Below, piece after piece: positions 1 to 11,720 of a stretch of 64,000 nt of DNA. Position 1 is the stretch's first letter. Each line of letters begins with the position of its first letter. The stretch comes from Rhypophila decipiens (lineage: Eukaryota > Ascomycota > Sordariomycetes > Sordariales > Naviculisporaceae): assembly GCA_033297075.1 (NCBI GenBank), contig MU858194.1:31468-95467 (forward strand). Reading direction: 5' to 3'. The notes under the pieces were generated by a model. The model was not told the origin of the DNA. It was given only the letters and a program-made list of their open reading frames with translations, and did not search any database. The translations under genes and the position numbers were made by a program.

Positions 1-1
1 A

Positions 2-2947
2 ATGGCGCGCAAAACGAAAAAAGCGCAGGCGCAACCAGCGGCCCCGCGGACTTACCACTCGACCCCGGCAGCCCCTCAGCAGGTGCACTTTCCGGCCCGA
101 CGAACTACGATAGTCAAGACTTACAGCTCACGGAGATCAGCATCTGCACGCACCTTGAGACAACAAACCTTGACCCAGATTGATTATGTCAAGCAAGCCG
201 AGACTAGCAACGAATCTGCACTAGAACCGAGTCCCAGCAAACCGGAGCGCCCACAGAAGCGGAGGAAGACTATGGGCGACGCACCGAGCTCGTCGTTTCA
301 CACGCAGACGCTGACCCAATTTCTTTCAAACAAGGGCGACAAGGACCAAGAGGATGACTTGCTGCAAATAAAGGACTCCGACGGAGAGGACGATGACGAT
401 GTGTGGGAGATTCCAGACTACGAGGAGGAGCTCCCCACATTGCCTAAACCCAGGGGAAGCAGTGGCAAGAGAAAACAGCCTACACGCGATGTCGAACAAG
501 CAGAGCCGAAGGGCAAAAAGAAGGGGAAAGGCAAGGCAGCATTATTCGCTCCGCATGTGCCGTCCACCCCAAGTTCCAAACGGATCAAGGTGAACTTGGA
601 CGAGGTCCCCTCTTCACAGCCAACACCATTCACACCAGCACTCGAAGACGTGACGCCGCTGTACCTGAAACGGCTCGGTCCTCCCGGAGAGGATCGATCA
701 CCTCTTAAGGAAAGGTCAACCAACATTGCCCCGACTCCGACCTTGGAAGACGTGTCCAAGAGGCCTAGAAATCTGGTGATTCAGGATTCCTATAGTACAG
801 GAAGCTCTGCACGGTTTTCTAGCTCCCTCGCGGGCTCTTCGCCCAACAAGAAAGCAGACGAGACACCCAAGAACGCCCCTCGACGGGAACCTCTTGCTGA
901 GCTCCCGGTCGGTAGCTTCGATCTGGGAGAGGACGCTGGAAACCAATCGGAGCAGGAGACACCAACACGGCCTCGAACCGGAAGTGCGAAGCGGGTCTAT
1001 CACGAAATTCCCGATTCCGACGAGGAGTTGGAAAGTGTCGGGCCATCTCCAATGACGAATAAATCTATTCAGTCGCAGCATTACAAGCTAAACTCGGAGC
1101 AGGAATCCCAAGAAATTGTAAGCGTCGGGGATGGTGAGGTCAATATTTCTGCGCCTTCTTCCCCTCCCGGTGTGGTAAATGTCCCACGAACACCCCATAA
1201 AGTCCAGAGCACGGCGGGCAGAACACGCTCTCAAGTCAGCCAACGTCGGACTCCAGCAACGCCTGTCATATACGAAGACCCAAGTGCGCCGGCTCCCAAC
1301 ACTCCAGTGATATTCGAGGACCCGGACGCCGGGGATCAGATTGTAATGGAATCTCCGGCTCCTCCATTCCAGGTCTTGGGTGCAGCTCCAGACGCCATCG
1401 CGCTATCTGACCCCCCTCGACCCAAGACGCCGGTGTTGGACGAGGATTCGGCCAGCACAGCTAGCGAGTCTGAAGATGCTGGACCAGGGCCTGGCACGCC
1501 CACCCCAATCGCGAGGAAGGTCCAGATTCAACTCCCACCATCTAGCGCGGCAGAAGAGGACGAGATTTTCCTTGAAACTCCACGAAGGATCTCACCCAGA
1601 AAACCTTCACCGAAGAAACACACCTTGGCAGCCAGCCATCGCCATACCCAAGGCAAGTCTCAGCACCAAGGCAAATCCCAGCTCTACAGCCAAGGACTAG
1701 AAAGTCAGCGCGTCCCCCTGGAAGTAATTCGAAACATGGGTCCCATCACAGATCGGTCAGATATCCTGATCTCAATCCACCCAGAACCGTTGAAAGAAAT
1801 TGTCGCCGGAACAAAGGACCACGAATTCCGGTCTTACAAACTCCCCGAAGAGACGACTCGGCTCTGGATCTACACCACCCGTCCAGTCGGAGAGGTGCGG
1901 TACATGGCGCGTATCGGACCACCCAGGAAGCAAGGCGAGCCGAATAGTCAAAGCGGATTGGGAAATGCCGAGTTCAACAATGGCGAGATGGGAGCTAATA
2001 TGCACGCTTATGAGCTGATTCAGGTGTACGAGCTCAATAATCCGGTCCCTCAGGCGGAGATGAAGGAGCATGGGATGGGCGATAAGGCACCGCAGCGGTA
2101 TCGCATCGTTCCGCCTGCTATTGTGGGGCAGTTGCTCGGGAATCTCAAGAGGGCACTCTTTGCCGAGGGGAATGAGTTGGACGAGGACGAGGAAGAGGAA
2201 GATGATTTGGATGGTGGGCCGGATCTTACCGTCTCGCAGGAACTGGAAGAGCAGATAAGAAGTGATATCATTGGTTCTACGCAGGTGGTGCCAGCGCATG
2301 AGGAGGTTGAGGTTATACCGGCTAGTCAGGAGGATCCGCCGCCGCCGCCGCGAACGGTGGAGAAGATGAAGGCTGCTGTTGCTATCCCCAAGGTGGCCGA
2401 GACTCCGAAGACGAGTAGACGGGCGGGCTTTGTTGGTGATCTACCAAGAAAGGATGATGAGATCTTTGCTCGTCCGGCTTTGCCACGGGCTGCTCCTCCT
2501 CCGGCTCCGGCTCCGGCTCCTACCGGCGGTTCCAGATTCAGCTCCCGGATTCGGAGTCAGAGGTCGCAGCAACAACAGCAGCAGCAGCAATACCAACTCC
2601 CAAGAGTACCAACCAATTTTAACGGACTGAGACCATCTCAGGCGACGACGGCAAGCCAGGTCTCGAGTCCGGGGGTATCACCGTCTAAACTGCACTCGTC
2701 ATCGTCGTTGTCGAGTGTTCCTAGACCGTCAACCAGCGATGGGCCCGATGTGCTGAGGCAGTTGGATGATGATTATGATGGTGGAGATAGTAGCCCGCTG
2801 CGGGTTGGGACTGTGTCGCAGCTTAACAGGATGGTCATGCAGGATAGTTTGATGGTCGATGAGGTTCGGCCGCCGCCTATGCCTGTTATTCTGGATAGTG
2901 ATGATGAAGGGGAGGAAGATGAGGATGCGTTCTTGCCTACCAGGTAG
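2..2947 (+). CDS. Large disordered nuclear protein with a PUA/ASCH-like domain
   Basis: One uninterrupted 981-residue frame runs from an ATG at base 2 to a TAG. Most of it is low-complexity, rich in Ser, Pro, Glu and Lys, with basic KKRK-like stretches near residues 85 and 170 that could be nuclear localisation signals, acidic tracts, and a short poly-Gln run near residue 860. The only compact-looking part is at about residues 575-720. It starts ILISIHPEPL, continues with EFRSYKLP and LWIYTTRPVGEV, and resembles the PUA/ASCH superfamily of small beta-barrels that bind nucleic acid or modified bases. That fold assignment is my inference from pattern. No function is recognised. Only one base of sequence lies upstream, so an earlier exon or start cannot be ruled out. 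Confidence 0.75.
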   Translation: MARKTKKAQAQPAAPRTYHSTPAAPQQVHFPARRTTIVKTYSSRRSASARTLRQQTLTQIDYVKQAETSNESALEPSPSKPERPQKRRKTMGDAPSSSFHTQTLTQFLSNKGDKDQEDDLLQIKDSDGEDDDDVWEIPDYEEELPTLPKPRGSSGKRKQPTRDVEQAEPKGKKKGKGKAALFAPHVPSTPSSKRIKVNLDEVPSSQPTPFTPALEDVTPLYLKRLGPPGEDRSPLKERSTNIAPTPTLEDVSKRPRNLVIQDSYSTGSSARFSSSLAGSSPNKKADETPKNAPRREPLAELPVGSFDLGEDAGNQSEQETPTRPRTGSAKRVYHEIPDSDEELESVGPSPMTNKSIQSQHYKLNSEQESQEIVSVGDGEVNISAPSSPPGVVNVPRTPHKVQSTAGRTRSQVSQRRTPATPVIYEDPSAPAPNTPVIFEDPDAGDQIVMESPAPPFQVLGAAPDAIALSDPPRPKTPVLDEDSASTASESEDAGPGPGTPTPIARKVQIQLPPSSAAEEDEIFLETPRRISPRKPSPKKHTLAASHRHTQGKSQHQGKSQLYSQGLESQRVPLEVIRNMGPITDRSDILISIHPEPLKEIVAGTKDHEFRSYKLPEETTRLWIYTTRPVGEVRYMARIGPPRKQGEPNSQSGLGNAEFNNGEMGANMHAYELIQVYELNNPVPQAEMKEHGMGDKAPQRYRIVPPAIVGQLLGNLKRALFAEGNELDEDEEEEDDLDGGPDLTVSQELEEQIRSDIIGSTQVVPAHEEVEVIPASQEDPPPPPRTVEKMKAAVAIPKVAETPKTSRRAGFVGDLPRKDDEIFARPALPRAAPPPAPAPAPTGGSRFSSRIRSQRSQQQQQQQQYQLPRVPTNFNGLRPSQATTASQVSSPGVSPSKLHSSSSLSSVPRPSTSDGPDVLRQLDDDYDGGDSSPLRVGTVSQLNRMVMQDSLMVDEVRPPPMPVILDSDDEGEEDEDAFLPTR

Positions 2948-4175
2948 TTTGTGATGGTGGCCTCTTTATCTTTGTGCGGCTTGGTCTGGGTTTTATATAG
3001 ATTGTTTGGTCACTCCGGTTGATTCACTTTATTATTTTCTTGATTTTCTTACTGGGCAGGGCAGCATGTTATGGTATGGGTATGGATATCACACTCAATT
3101 TAATATAGCAGGGCTTGGTGTTTAAGGGGGAAGCACTGGATTATGGGCAAACAGGCAGAACAGTACTAGTACAAGAATGAGCAGCTTATACACATTGTTC
3201 CAGCGGGTATTATCTAGGTTGGCAAAGCTGTGATATGACAATCATTAGTAGTAGCTTGGTACTTGCTTCGATTCTAGTCCTGGTGAAAACATGAGATGTG
3301 CCTGGTAAGCTTTCCTCGGCACGCGCTGTTGCACATACCAGTATACCATAGTCTCCATAAGTTCATATGGAAAGGTGATGACGTCCGGCCCAGCAAAGGT
3401 TGTCACAGGTGACTCGGCCATTTTGAAACATCATTAGAGTCGAGTTTGAGCCGGTTGGTTACAGAACTCCAGTATATTAAGAGCTTTAGAATCGCTGAAT
3501 TTCAACACCAGCACCAAGCTCACTTGGCGCAATTGGTAATCGTTTCACTCTCGTGCTGTAAATTAGCCTGCTGACGACATCGAGCTGAACTTGCTTCTTT
3601 ACTCGGGGTGTGAATTCGAATCATCATGGTGTTAAATATCTCTTTTTTGGTTGTTTTTTCTTTTTCTTTTTCTTACTGTTAGAGTTGTTCAGGGGCTTCC
3701 AGCCCAGCGAAGCGCCACTCACACCTAGCGCACAGACCCTCTAAACTCCCGAAAGACTAGTGGTTCGGGCCCACGACAGTTCATCATCCCCCTTCTGCAG
3801 AACCGCAGGTGCAGGGTGCCAAGCCGCACTCAACTCCACATCATCTCTTTCCCGCAGCCAGCAAGGCCCAGTCAGCCAGCAGCCACCGAAGCTTCGATTC
3901 CCAACACCACGAGCAAGCAAATCATCGACTCCACCGGATTGACATTATACTTTCAGATTGAACGTGCGACATCTAAACATCAACATAACCATATCTTGCA
4001 GTTCTCCACAAACACCGGGAGAGCCCCGATTCCTTGGAGCCTCGAGGAGCTCCGCGAAAAATGTCCCGTTGCTTTCGCGATTCGTCGCCTCTCCCCTGAA
4101 GTTCATGACACTTGCGCAGCTTCACCCGACGACACTGCAGGCTGACGGGAGCGCGCCTCCATCACGGCAGAAACC
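2948..4175. other. Intergenic region between the PUA-like gene and sec3
   Basis: No convincing gene is seen. The first part is probably the 3' untranslated region of the upstream gene. The last 400 bases, C- and A-rich with many CCA/CAA words, look like a promoter and 5' leader of sec3. A tRNA-like word pair near 3521-3625 was examined and rejected. Confidence 0.5.
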
Positions 4176-7100
4176 ATGTCCTTCTCTAGCGGCCGTGAAA
4201 TGACTAGGGCAGAGAGGTTTGAGGACGAAAAGAAGAGGATAATCGACAGCTGCTTTACGAAGAGGGATGACGACGGCTCCAGTAGGATCTCCGGCCCAGC
4301 AGTACTACTTCATGGGAAGCTCGTCCCCATCCGACTCTGACACTGACTCTGTGCAAACCAATAGCTCTCGAAACATATATAACCCACATCAAAATCACCG
4401 AGTACTCGACGTCGCCCACGGCACCTCCTCCACCGCAAGCCCGAACACCAAATACCGAGAAACCGCGCGTCATCATCGTTGCGGTGCGCAAGTCGGGTCG
4501 CGTACGCATCCACAAGTCGAAAGAGAACCCGAACGGCACGTTTTCGATCGGAAAGACGTGGTTCCTCGACGATCTGTCCTGCATTGAATCCTTTACGAGC
4601 CCTACCTCGAATCCAGAGTTTCAGCAATGGGCCGGCGATGTTGGGTTTATCGTTACATTGGGGAAGCCCTACTACTGGCAGGCCCAGACCGACAAGGAGA
4701 AGAAGTTTTTCATCGCGAGTCTCATCAAGATATTTAGTAAATACACCGGTGGTCGGACTCCGACTTTGACCGGCTTCGATCAGCGCGAACTAGACCAGGT
4801 GCTGGGCGGCGCAAATGCACAACGGAGACAGGAACGCGGGCCACCACCCAGACCAGCTCCCCCCGAGACGGCCCCTAGCAGCGGTAATGTTTCGATCTCG
4901 TCTGGATACAATGGAAGTCTTAACATGCAGACCCCGACCCCGACGGCCTCGACGTTTATGGAACGAGTCCCATCCCGGAGTCCGTTGGTGCCCAATGGAG
5001 GAAGAGCATCGCCGGCTCGTAGTGTCGAGTCGACGAACCGGCCATCCAACGACCAGGCATCTTCCTTGCGCAGGTTAGCTTCACATAATCAGAGCCAGGA
5101 CTCGGTGGCCACCTCCATGGCGGCCCGAAGCGAGGATGCAAATAGTCTCCGCCCCAGGTCACGGAATGGTGTGAACGGAGGCTCAAACTTTGGAGGTTCG
5201 AACTATGGCGGAAGCTCAAACTTTGGGGCCCCAATGCCGGTGCCTGTTCCCGTACCTTCGCCACAACCACCTCTACCTACTGCCGAGGAACGTCCGCCGG
5301 AAAGGAAACGACCTCCCATGGATCCCCTTCGCCCAATGCAGGCTGACAGGGACCTTGTTCCGGCCCCGTTGATGAGCCCAGGAATGCGCCGTGAGCCGAT
5401 CGTCCCACCCAGGAGTATGTCCCGTGCGTCGCCGCGTAAGAATTCGACTAATAGGAGGCCCGAACCAGTGGCATTAGGTGATAATACAATGACCCAGGAC
5501 GAGACCAAGGCCGAACCTGCTGCCGGAATTCCAAGCCCACCAGCTGGGACGCCTGTTTCCCTCAACTCGGTCATCTCGCCGCCCCCGCCACCACCCGTAC
5601 CCGTCGATACTCCCACCGAGTCGCCCGTGGATCCAGATGAAGAAGCCCGACCTGGCCTTGTCCCCATGATCAAGTCGAAAAAGTCAAAGGGAGAAATCGC
5701 TGGGCAGTTTCGAAGAATGGCGGCGGCTGCTACTGCCGTCTCGGCGTTTAAACCTCGACCTGGAGGCGCAGCGGAAAGGTTGAGACAACAGAATCAGATT
5801 AAAAGCCAAGATGGGCCTGATGGTATCACGGGCGTTGTCCCGGCGCCACCGAGACCCACTTCTGCACAGAAGTCACCAGAGCCTGCCGCCGCTCCAGCAG
5901 CACCGGCTGTACAGCCGAGCACGGCCGACAGGAAATCAGGGAATGGTATACCCGAGGTAAAAGTCACCATCTCAGGCTCTGGTAGTAGACCGAATAGTAT
6001 GCAAACCTCACTCGAGAAGAAAAAAGCAGCCGAGGACGCTGCCGAGGAAGAAGAGCGAAGAGCAGTCGTAGCCGGCAACGACAGCAAGTACTTTGCCACG
6101 CTGGGTATTGACCCCTCGATTCTTACCAACAAGACGGCTGAATTCGCGAAATGGCTGGATTACTTTGGCTGGGTGCCGGGTGAGCAGATGCGGGCGAGGA
6201 ATTTCGACGAGATGAGGATTGATATCGACCGGGAACTGAATAAGGCTCAGGCTGGTGGCTGGCTTGCTCGTTTCCAGGAGGAAGATGAGCGGGTCGAGGC
6301 GATTAAGAGAGGCGTTGACCTCGCTATTGATGAGTGTGATGAGCTTGATAATTTGCTTACACTTTATAGTGTCGAGCTGTCTGTAAGTTTCTTGTTTCCA
6401 CTGGACTTTTGTGGCGAGCGTGTGTTGACAGATCGCAGACGCTGGCAGATGATATCGCTTATATCGAGGCCCAGAGCCAAGGTCTCCAGGTGCAGACGTC
6501 GAATCAGAAACTTTTAAAGAAGGAACTCGAGTCTCTGTTGCAGACGTGCGCCATTAGCGAGCAGGACCTCATGGCTCTGAGGGACGCACCGCTCGAGACG
6601 GCCGACGGGGTTTACGAGATCGAGGCCAGTCTTGTCACGCTGTACAAGGCCATGATGAAGATCGACCCGACCATGGGCAACAGCGAGACGCCACGCAAGA
6701 GCGAGGACGGCGGGGATCAGGCCCTAGGTCTGGACAGCGACTACGGCAAGATGCGCATCGTCCAAGAAAAGAAGGAGATGTATCTCGCCGAGAGTTCGCA
6801 GTTTATGCGGAAATTCGTCGAGTTCATGGCGAGACGGTTTGACGAGGCTGCGCGGGCTACTAAAGCTGCTCTTGACGGGGCATTGTCCAAGAAGATCGAT
6901 CCAAGGAATCACGAGGCTGGGCGGGATATGCTCTGGATGTATAGTCCGCTTATTTTGTATGCACGGGATGTTGATCTCGAGAACTGGAACCGGACGTTGC
7001 AGATTTATCAGGAGCGGACGAATCCGATTTACAAGGGCGAGTTTAAGGAGGCTATGGAGGCGTGGAAGAAGAATGCACGCAAGATGACGGGCGAGGAGGG

Positions 7101-8615
7101 AGAGATTCTGTTTACGAGCCAGCAAGAGAAGAAGGAGGAAGGGCTCGCCACCACGGCACGAAAGTTGACGGTCAAGAGGTCACAGACGTTGGCGAGGAGT
7201 CTAAGATCGCCGCTGGGCGATGGGGGTAGTCGAACCAATCTTGCGGATAAGACGCCTGACGGGCGGGCTCTGCCGTATGAAGTGTATGCCGGGGTCTTGG
7301 ATGATTTGCTCCCGCTCGTAGAGATGGAGCAGAACTTCATTGTGGATTTCTTTCATGCATCTACACTGGAGCAGGCTGATTTCCCTGACCTGGTGGCTAT
7401 GGCTGAGCCTAGGAATCGCAGGGGAGGGGATCTCAAGAGGCATCGTCTTATGGAGCCTGATCGGGAATTGGCGAGGCGGGTTACGAAGGCGATGGAGGTT
7501 ATTTTCCAGTTTTTGGAGAGCAATTTGCAGCAGTTGATGGATTGGGTTTTGGGCATGGATCCTTTGTGAGTTTTCCTTGGTCTTTTGGGACTTGGATATG
7601 GCGGTTGGATGCTAACATTGTGATAAACAGACAAGGAGTAGGCGTTCTCGCCACGCTAGAGCGTAAAATGACAGCCATGGGCCAGTCGAACCAAGACTAT
7701 CTGAACAACGTCCTCCAGAAGCTCCACGGGAACCTCGAGACCAAGTTCAGAAAATTCGTCGACGACCAAATCCGCGCCATAGAAGAGACCAAGGTCAAGA
7801 TCAAGAAGCGCAAGGGTGTGATCCATTTCATCCGAATCTTTCCGCAGTTCTCGACAGCAGTGGAGAACATGCTCAGCGGCGTAGAATCTACTCTGGGCGT
7901 CAGACGCATGGTAGACCGCGAGTACGAACGCATCATCAGGACCATGTTTGACTCACTCAAAGTCATTGCCCGAGAAAACCCTGCTGTCGCCATGGCGGCC
8001 AGCGGCGTGGGTAGCGGTGGTGCCTCGATCCTCACCGCAGCGAGCAATACCAACTCTGCCGATCCCGAAGACAAAGAAGCCCTCAACTTTCATATCCTTC
8101 TCATCGAAAACATGAACCATTACCTCGAAGAAGTCGACAATACCCGGGGATTAGAAGTCCTGGACGACTGGCGCGACGCAGCCCAGCAGGAATTCGCAGA
8201 GCACATGGGATTGTACATCAACGCCGTCATGCGCAGACCCCTGGGCAAACTCCTCGAATACCTCGAGAACATCGAGGCGCAGCTCACGAGCGGAAAGACG
8301 GCGGGCATGATTGCCGCCCAGCCGTCCAACTCCAAGGCGACGTTTAATAAAGTGCTGGGAACGTACGATGCCAAGGAGGTACGGAAGGGGATCGAGACGC
8401 TGAGGAAGCGAGTGGAGAAGCACTTTGGGGATGGGGCCGAGGATCCCATGCAGGCCAAGAATCTTGTGGTGAAGGTGTTGAGGGAGTGTGAACGGTTTTA
8501 TGGAGAGGTTGAGATTAGAATTGGGAAAATCACTACCGATGTTTATGGCGGGGATGTGCTGTTTGAGTGGCCGAGGCTGGAGGTCAAGAGTGCTTTCAGT
8601 GCGTTGGGGAGGTAG
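4176..8615 (+). CDS. sec3: Exocyst complex component Sec3
   Basis: Four exons: 4176-4281, 4365-6382, 6439-7565 and 7631-8615, giving 1411 residues. The first exon starts MSFSSGREMTRAERF, as in fungal Sec3, and is too short to stand out as a frame. Introns are 83, 56 and 65 bp with GT/AG ends, and a CTGAC branch site is visible in the first. Residues about 70-173 form the Sec3 PH-like domain (RVIIVAVRK, GKTWFLDDL), which in yeast Sec3 binds PI(4,5)P2 and Rho GTPases. A disordered Pro/Ser-rich linker follows. The conserved helical Sec3 C-terminal region fills exons 3 and 4 (LSTLADDIAYIEAQ; KFVDDQIRAIEE). Sec3 marks plasma-membrane sites where the exocyst tethers secretory vesicles, notably at hyphal tips. 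The splice at 6438/6439 was chosen over a nearer AG because only it keeps frame. Confidence 0.95.
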
Positions 8616-9172
8616 ACACTCACACCCGGATAAGGGTACTGCTAGGGTCCAGGAGAGAGTGAGTGAGTGGTTGGAAGTCGGTTAAGGGGTAGAGGGGGGT
8701 ATAAAGGGTTTATATCACATCACATTGCAGATTTGGCGTTCCCTGTCTAGTTTAAGGGTTTCAATGGAGAGATGATTTCGGTTTCTTTTTTTATGCTTGT
8801 TTTAAGCCAGTTCTTCATGTTTATATTGGACGATTCGGATCTGAAAACGTGCATATATTACTTTTTCTTGTCCATGAACCTAGCTGCTTGCATGCCTTGG
8901 TTACCATATTTTCTTTCCATCTATTCTTGTTCATAATGCAAAAAAATAGAAACAGCTGCTGTACCAAGATTAACTACGGATATAAAAAATAGGATCAAAA
9001 GATTACCCCGACAGAGGAGTCTTCTTTCTGTAAGAAAAAAAAAGATATAAGAGGATGCGACTCTGGGTTTCAATGGACTTTGAGCTAGGCTAGGAAAAGA
9101 GATTTTCCACCCTGCCACACTCTTTGCAGGGTGCTCAGCTCAAAGTCCACTGAGACTTAGAGTTTGATCCAA
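8616..9172. other. Intergenic region with a nested inverted repeat
   Basis: Downstream of sec3. No gene is seen. It contains AT-rich sequence and, at 9074-9149, two nested inverted repeats listed separately. Confidence 0.5.
9074..9149. repeat. Nested inverted repeat next to tRNA-Val
   Basis: The outer arms are TGGACTTTGAGCT (9074-9086) and its exact reverse complement at 9137-9149. The inner arms are ACCCTGC (9109-9115) and GCAGGGT (9126-9132). Together they could fold into a two-step hairpin, or they may be the remnant of a fold-back element. It ends 24 bases from the tRNA-Val 3' end. Confidence 0.6.
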
Positions 9173-9246
9173 TGATCGAACCCAGGCTTGATCTGGGGAC
9201 CTTCAGTGTGTGAGACTGACGTGATGACCAACTACACCATTCGACC
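9173..9246 (-). tRNA. tRNA-Val (CAC), intronless, with an odd T-loop
   Basis: Read on the minus strand, the acceptor arm GGTCGAA pairs with TTCGATC (one G-T pair). The D-arm is normal. The anticodon arm is TCAGT/ACTGA with loop CTCACAC (anticodon CAC). The T-stem CCCAG/CTGGG is perfect. The T-loop reads ATCAAGC where TTCAAGC is expected, so the almost invariant T54 is an A. It is either a working variant or a recently damaged copy. Confidence 0.8.
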
Positions 9247-10337
9247 GGATGAGTATGATATTCTTGTTCTTCTTTTGGGTTATCTTCGGGTTGTGGGTGA
9301 GTAAGATTTCGCTTCTGGTGGCGCTGGTTGATGATGAAGGCTAACCTAGGTCTTGAGAAATATCCGTACAGCTTATTTCAAGTTGGCATAGGTATGTACT
9401 GACTTTGCAAGCAATCTTACGATCGCACAGAATCCGAAAGGTCTTATACGGAAAATGACCTGTGCAACCAAGTCATCAACACCAAGCTTACAAAGTATCA
9501 ACAGCTTCCCAAGCTCTAAGCAAGAGTTATAAGTAAGACGGTACGACCTTGTTTAGCGCCAGCTCCGTTCCGGCGGCGGGCAGTGTCGGCTCCGCTCGGG
9601 GCTCGCTAAGAATCCCCCGGTACGGGACCCCGCGATCTGGGCTGGCCATCAACTGCTACAAAACTCCCGAGGCTCGGAGGAATAGAGATATGTTCTTGCC
9701 TGATGGCGCGCCTGATTTATAGACAATGCATACTGAATACCGGTATTGAGAGCATCGCTGCGGCGGGTTATCGATAGCTGCGAACTGAATGCTACCGTTG
9801 TACCCTCCCCGTTCGCTGGCTCGGTCCCTGGTCCAATGAAGGGCCGCCATCGCCCCGGATATGAATGTCCGTCTGTGAATTATCGTGCCTCGGCTCGTCG
9901 TCCCTCCTTGAGTCCTTGCTAACACCGCGGAGAACTACATGATTTTTTGGATGGTGCGTAGAGGTATTTCATTCTCATACCTTCATTTGAGGGAATGTTC
10001 ATGTGGGTAGTGTAAATGCATGAAACTTTCACACAAGTTTGGTCTCACGTTTCCCTCTTTCTCATCCCCTCTTTAAACTACGAACATCTGGACATTTTAT
10101 ATGAACTTCATTGCAGTTTACCACAGAAGCATTTCCAAGAGTCTGCTTCACACTCTCTTTTAACCTCGCAGCCAACCTGACCGGTCACAACACGACGATT
10201 CTGAGAGCTGCTCCCGAGTCCAGCCTCACGATCGACTTGTAATCCGATCGAAATATATGTATTTCAGCTCGAGGTATTCACCGTATCTCTCATCCTGAGT
10301 CGATACCAGAGCTTCCATTGCAGCGACAGAGTCAAAC
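9247..10337. other. Intergenic region upstream of the peroxisomal hydrolase
   Basis: No gene is recognised. A short GC-rich patch lies at about 9550-9650, and the final 150 bases are probably the hydrolase promoter and leader. Confidence 0.4.
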
Positions 10338-11720
10338 ATGTCGTCCACCTCGGAAATCTTCCACATAAAAGAGCACACAGTCGAAGCGCAGCACATCCGC
10401 GAGTATCCCCGCGCGACGGCCAACTCTCAGGAAGAAGTCCTCCATCTGGCGCTCAAGCAGTACATACCCAAAAACAACCCGACGCCACAGCCCGGGGACG
10501 TGACCATCCTCGCCTCTCACGCCAACGGTTTCGTCAAAGAGCTGTACGAGCCGCTATGGGAGGATCTCGTCGAGGCACTAGGGAAATCAGGCGTCCGTGT
10601 GCGGAGCATCTGGATCGCAGACGTAGCCTGGCAAGGACAGAGCGGCATCTTGAATCAAGACAAGCTGGGTTATGACCGTAGGTTGTCACATTCTCACTCA
10701 GCCATAAAATGTCTAACAAATATGCTAGCATCCTGGCTCGACCACGCCCGCGACCTCCTCCACGCAGTGAACACGTTCCGAAAAGAGATGCCCCGCCCTC
10801 TGATAGGAGTAGGCCACTCCTTCGGCGCAAACACGCTAATCAACCTCTCTCTGCTCCATCCGCGCTTGCTCACATCTATAATCTGCCTCGACCCGGTAGT
10901 ATCCCGCTACAAGTTCATGAATCCACGATGGGGCCTGCTGCCAATGAAATCCTCAGCCAACCGCAGAGACCTCTGGCCTTCTCTCCCAGAAGCAATCTCC
11001 TCTTTTGCCAAGAACCCTTTCTACGCAACCTGGGATCCTCGCGTGACAGAGAAATGGAACCAATACGGTCTACGAAAAACACCCACAAGGCTATACCCCT
11101 CCCCCGAAGATGCGGACATGGTGACTCTGGCAACGTCGAAACACATGGAGGTGGTAACCTACTACCGCCCTCAAGACCAATCCTTCGACCCCAAAACCGG
11201 CAAGCGAGTTGTATCCCCAAACAAAAAAATCGACAGATCCAAACTCCCCGACGCAGAACCAACACTAGCAGCGGATTTCGGAGATGATTTTGTATTCTAC
11301 CGCCCCGAAGGTCCCACAACAGCAGATAGACTACCGAACCTTCGACCAGGGGTGCTCTACATTTTCGGAGAAACAAGCAACGTTAATCCGCCTGATATCC
11401 GGCAGGAAAAGGCAGACCTCACTGGTGCCGGGGTTGGCGGGAGCGGTGGAGTTGCCAAGGGACGAGTCGAGATTGTTACGCTGGAAAAGTACGGACATTT
11501 GGTCCCGCTTGAGGCTACGACGCGGTGTGCGCAGCTTGCTGGGGATTTTATCAAGAGGGAACTGGAGAGGAGTTGGAAGCCTGAGGAGGAGGAGTATCAG
11601 GCTTGGGTTGAAGGGAATTCGCTGAGGGAGAAGCAGACGTTGGGGAGGGAGTATGATGTTTGGTTAGGGGGAGGAGGTGGGCAGAGTGTGAATGGGGTTA
11701 AGAAGGGGGCGAAGTTGTAG
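10338..11720 (+). CDS. Alpha/beta-hydrolase with a peroxisomal targeting signal
   Basis: Two exons, 10338-10677 and 10729-11720, give 443 residues. The 51-bp intron (GTAGGT...CTAAC...TAG) is a multiple of three without a stop, so an unspliced reading adds 17 spurious residues. Splicing restores the family motif YDPSWLDHARDLL. The nucleophile elbow is GHSFG (Ser about 144), and the probable catalytic His is in KYGHLVPLE (about 370). The protein ends GAKL; AKL fits the PTS1 consensus (S/A/C-K/R/L-L/M), so import into peroxisomes is likely. Related fungal proteins include yeast Lpx1 and the AKT2-like hydrolases of Alternaria, often labelled 'toxin biosynthesis protein'. No biosynthetic genes lie nearby, so a general peroxisomal lipase or esterase role is more likely here. 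The substrate is unknown. Confidence 0.88.
   Translation: MSSTSEIFHIKEHTVEAQHIREYPRATANSQEEVLHLALKQYIPKNNPTPQPGDVTILASHANGFVKELYEPLWEDLVEALGKSGVRVRSIWIADVAWQGQSGILNQDKLGYDRRLSHSHSAIKCLTNMLASWLDHARDLLHAVNTFRKEMPRPLIGVGHSFGANTLINLSLLHPRLLTSIICLDPVVSRYKFMNPRWGLLPMKSSANRRDLWPSLPEAISSFAKNPFYATWDPRVTEKWNQYGLRKTPTRLYPSPEDADMVTLATSKHMEVVTYYRPQDQSFDPKTGKRVVSPNKKIDRSKLPDAEPTLAADFGDDFVFYRPEGPTTADRLPNLRPGVLYIFGETSNVNPPDIRQEKADLTGAGVGGSGGVAKGRVEIVTLEKYGHLVPLEATTRCAQLAGDFIKRELERSWKPEEEEYQAWVEGNSLREKQTLGREYDVWLGGGGGQSVNGVKKGAKL

Noticed and set aside
3515..3625. tRNA-like sequence (GGCGCAATTGGTAATCG ... GAATTCGAATC) upstream of sec3
   Set aside because: D-loop and T-loop words are present, but the acceptor and T stems do not pair and no anticodon arm with U33 can be drawn. 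At best a decayed tRNA.
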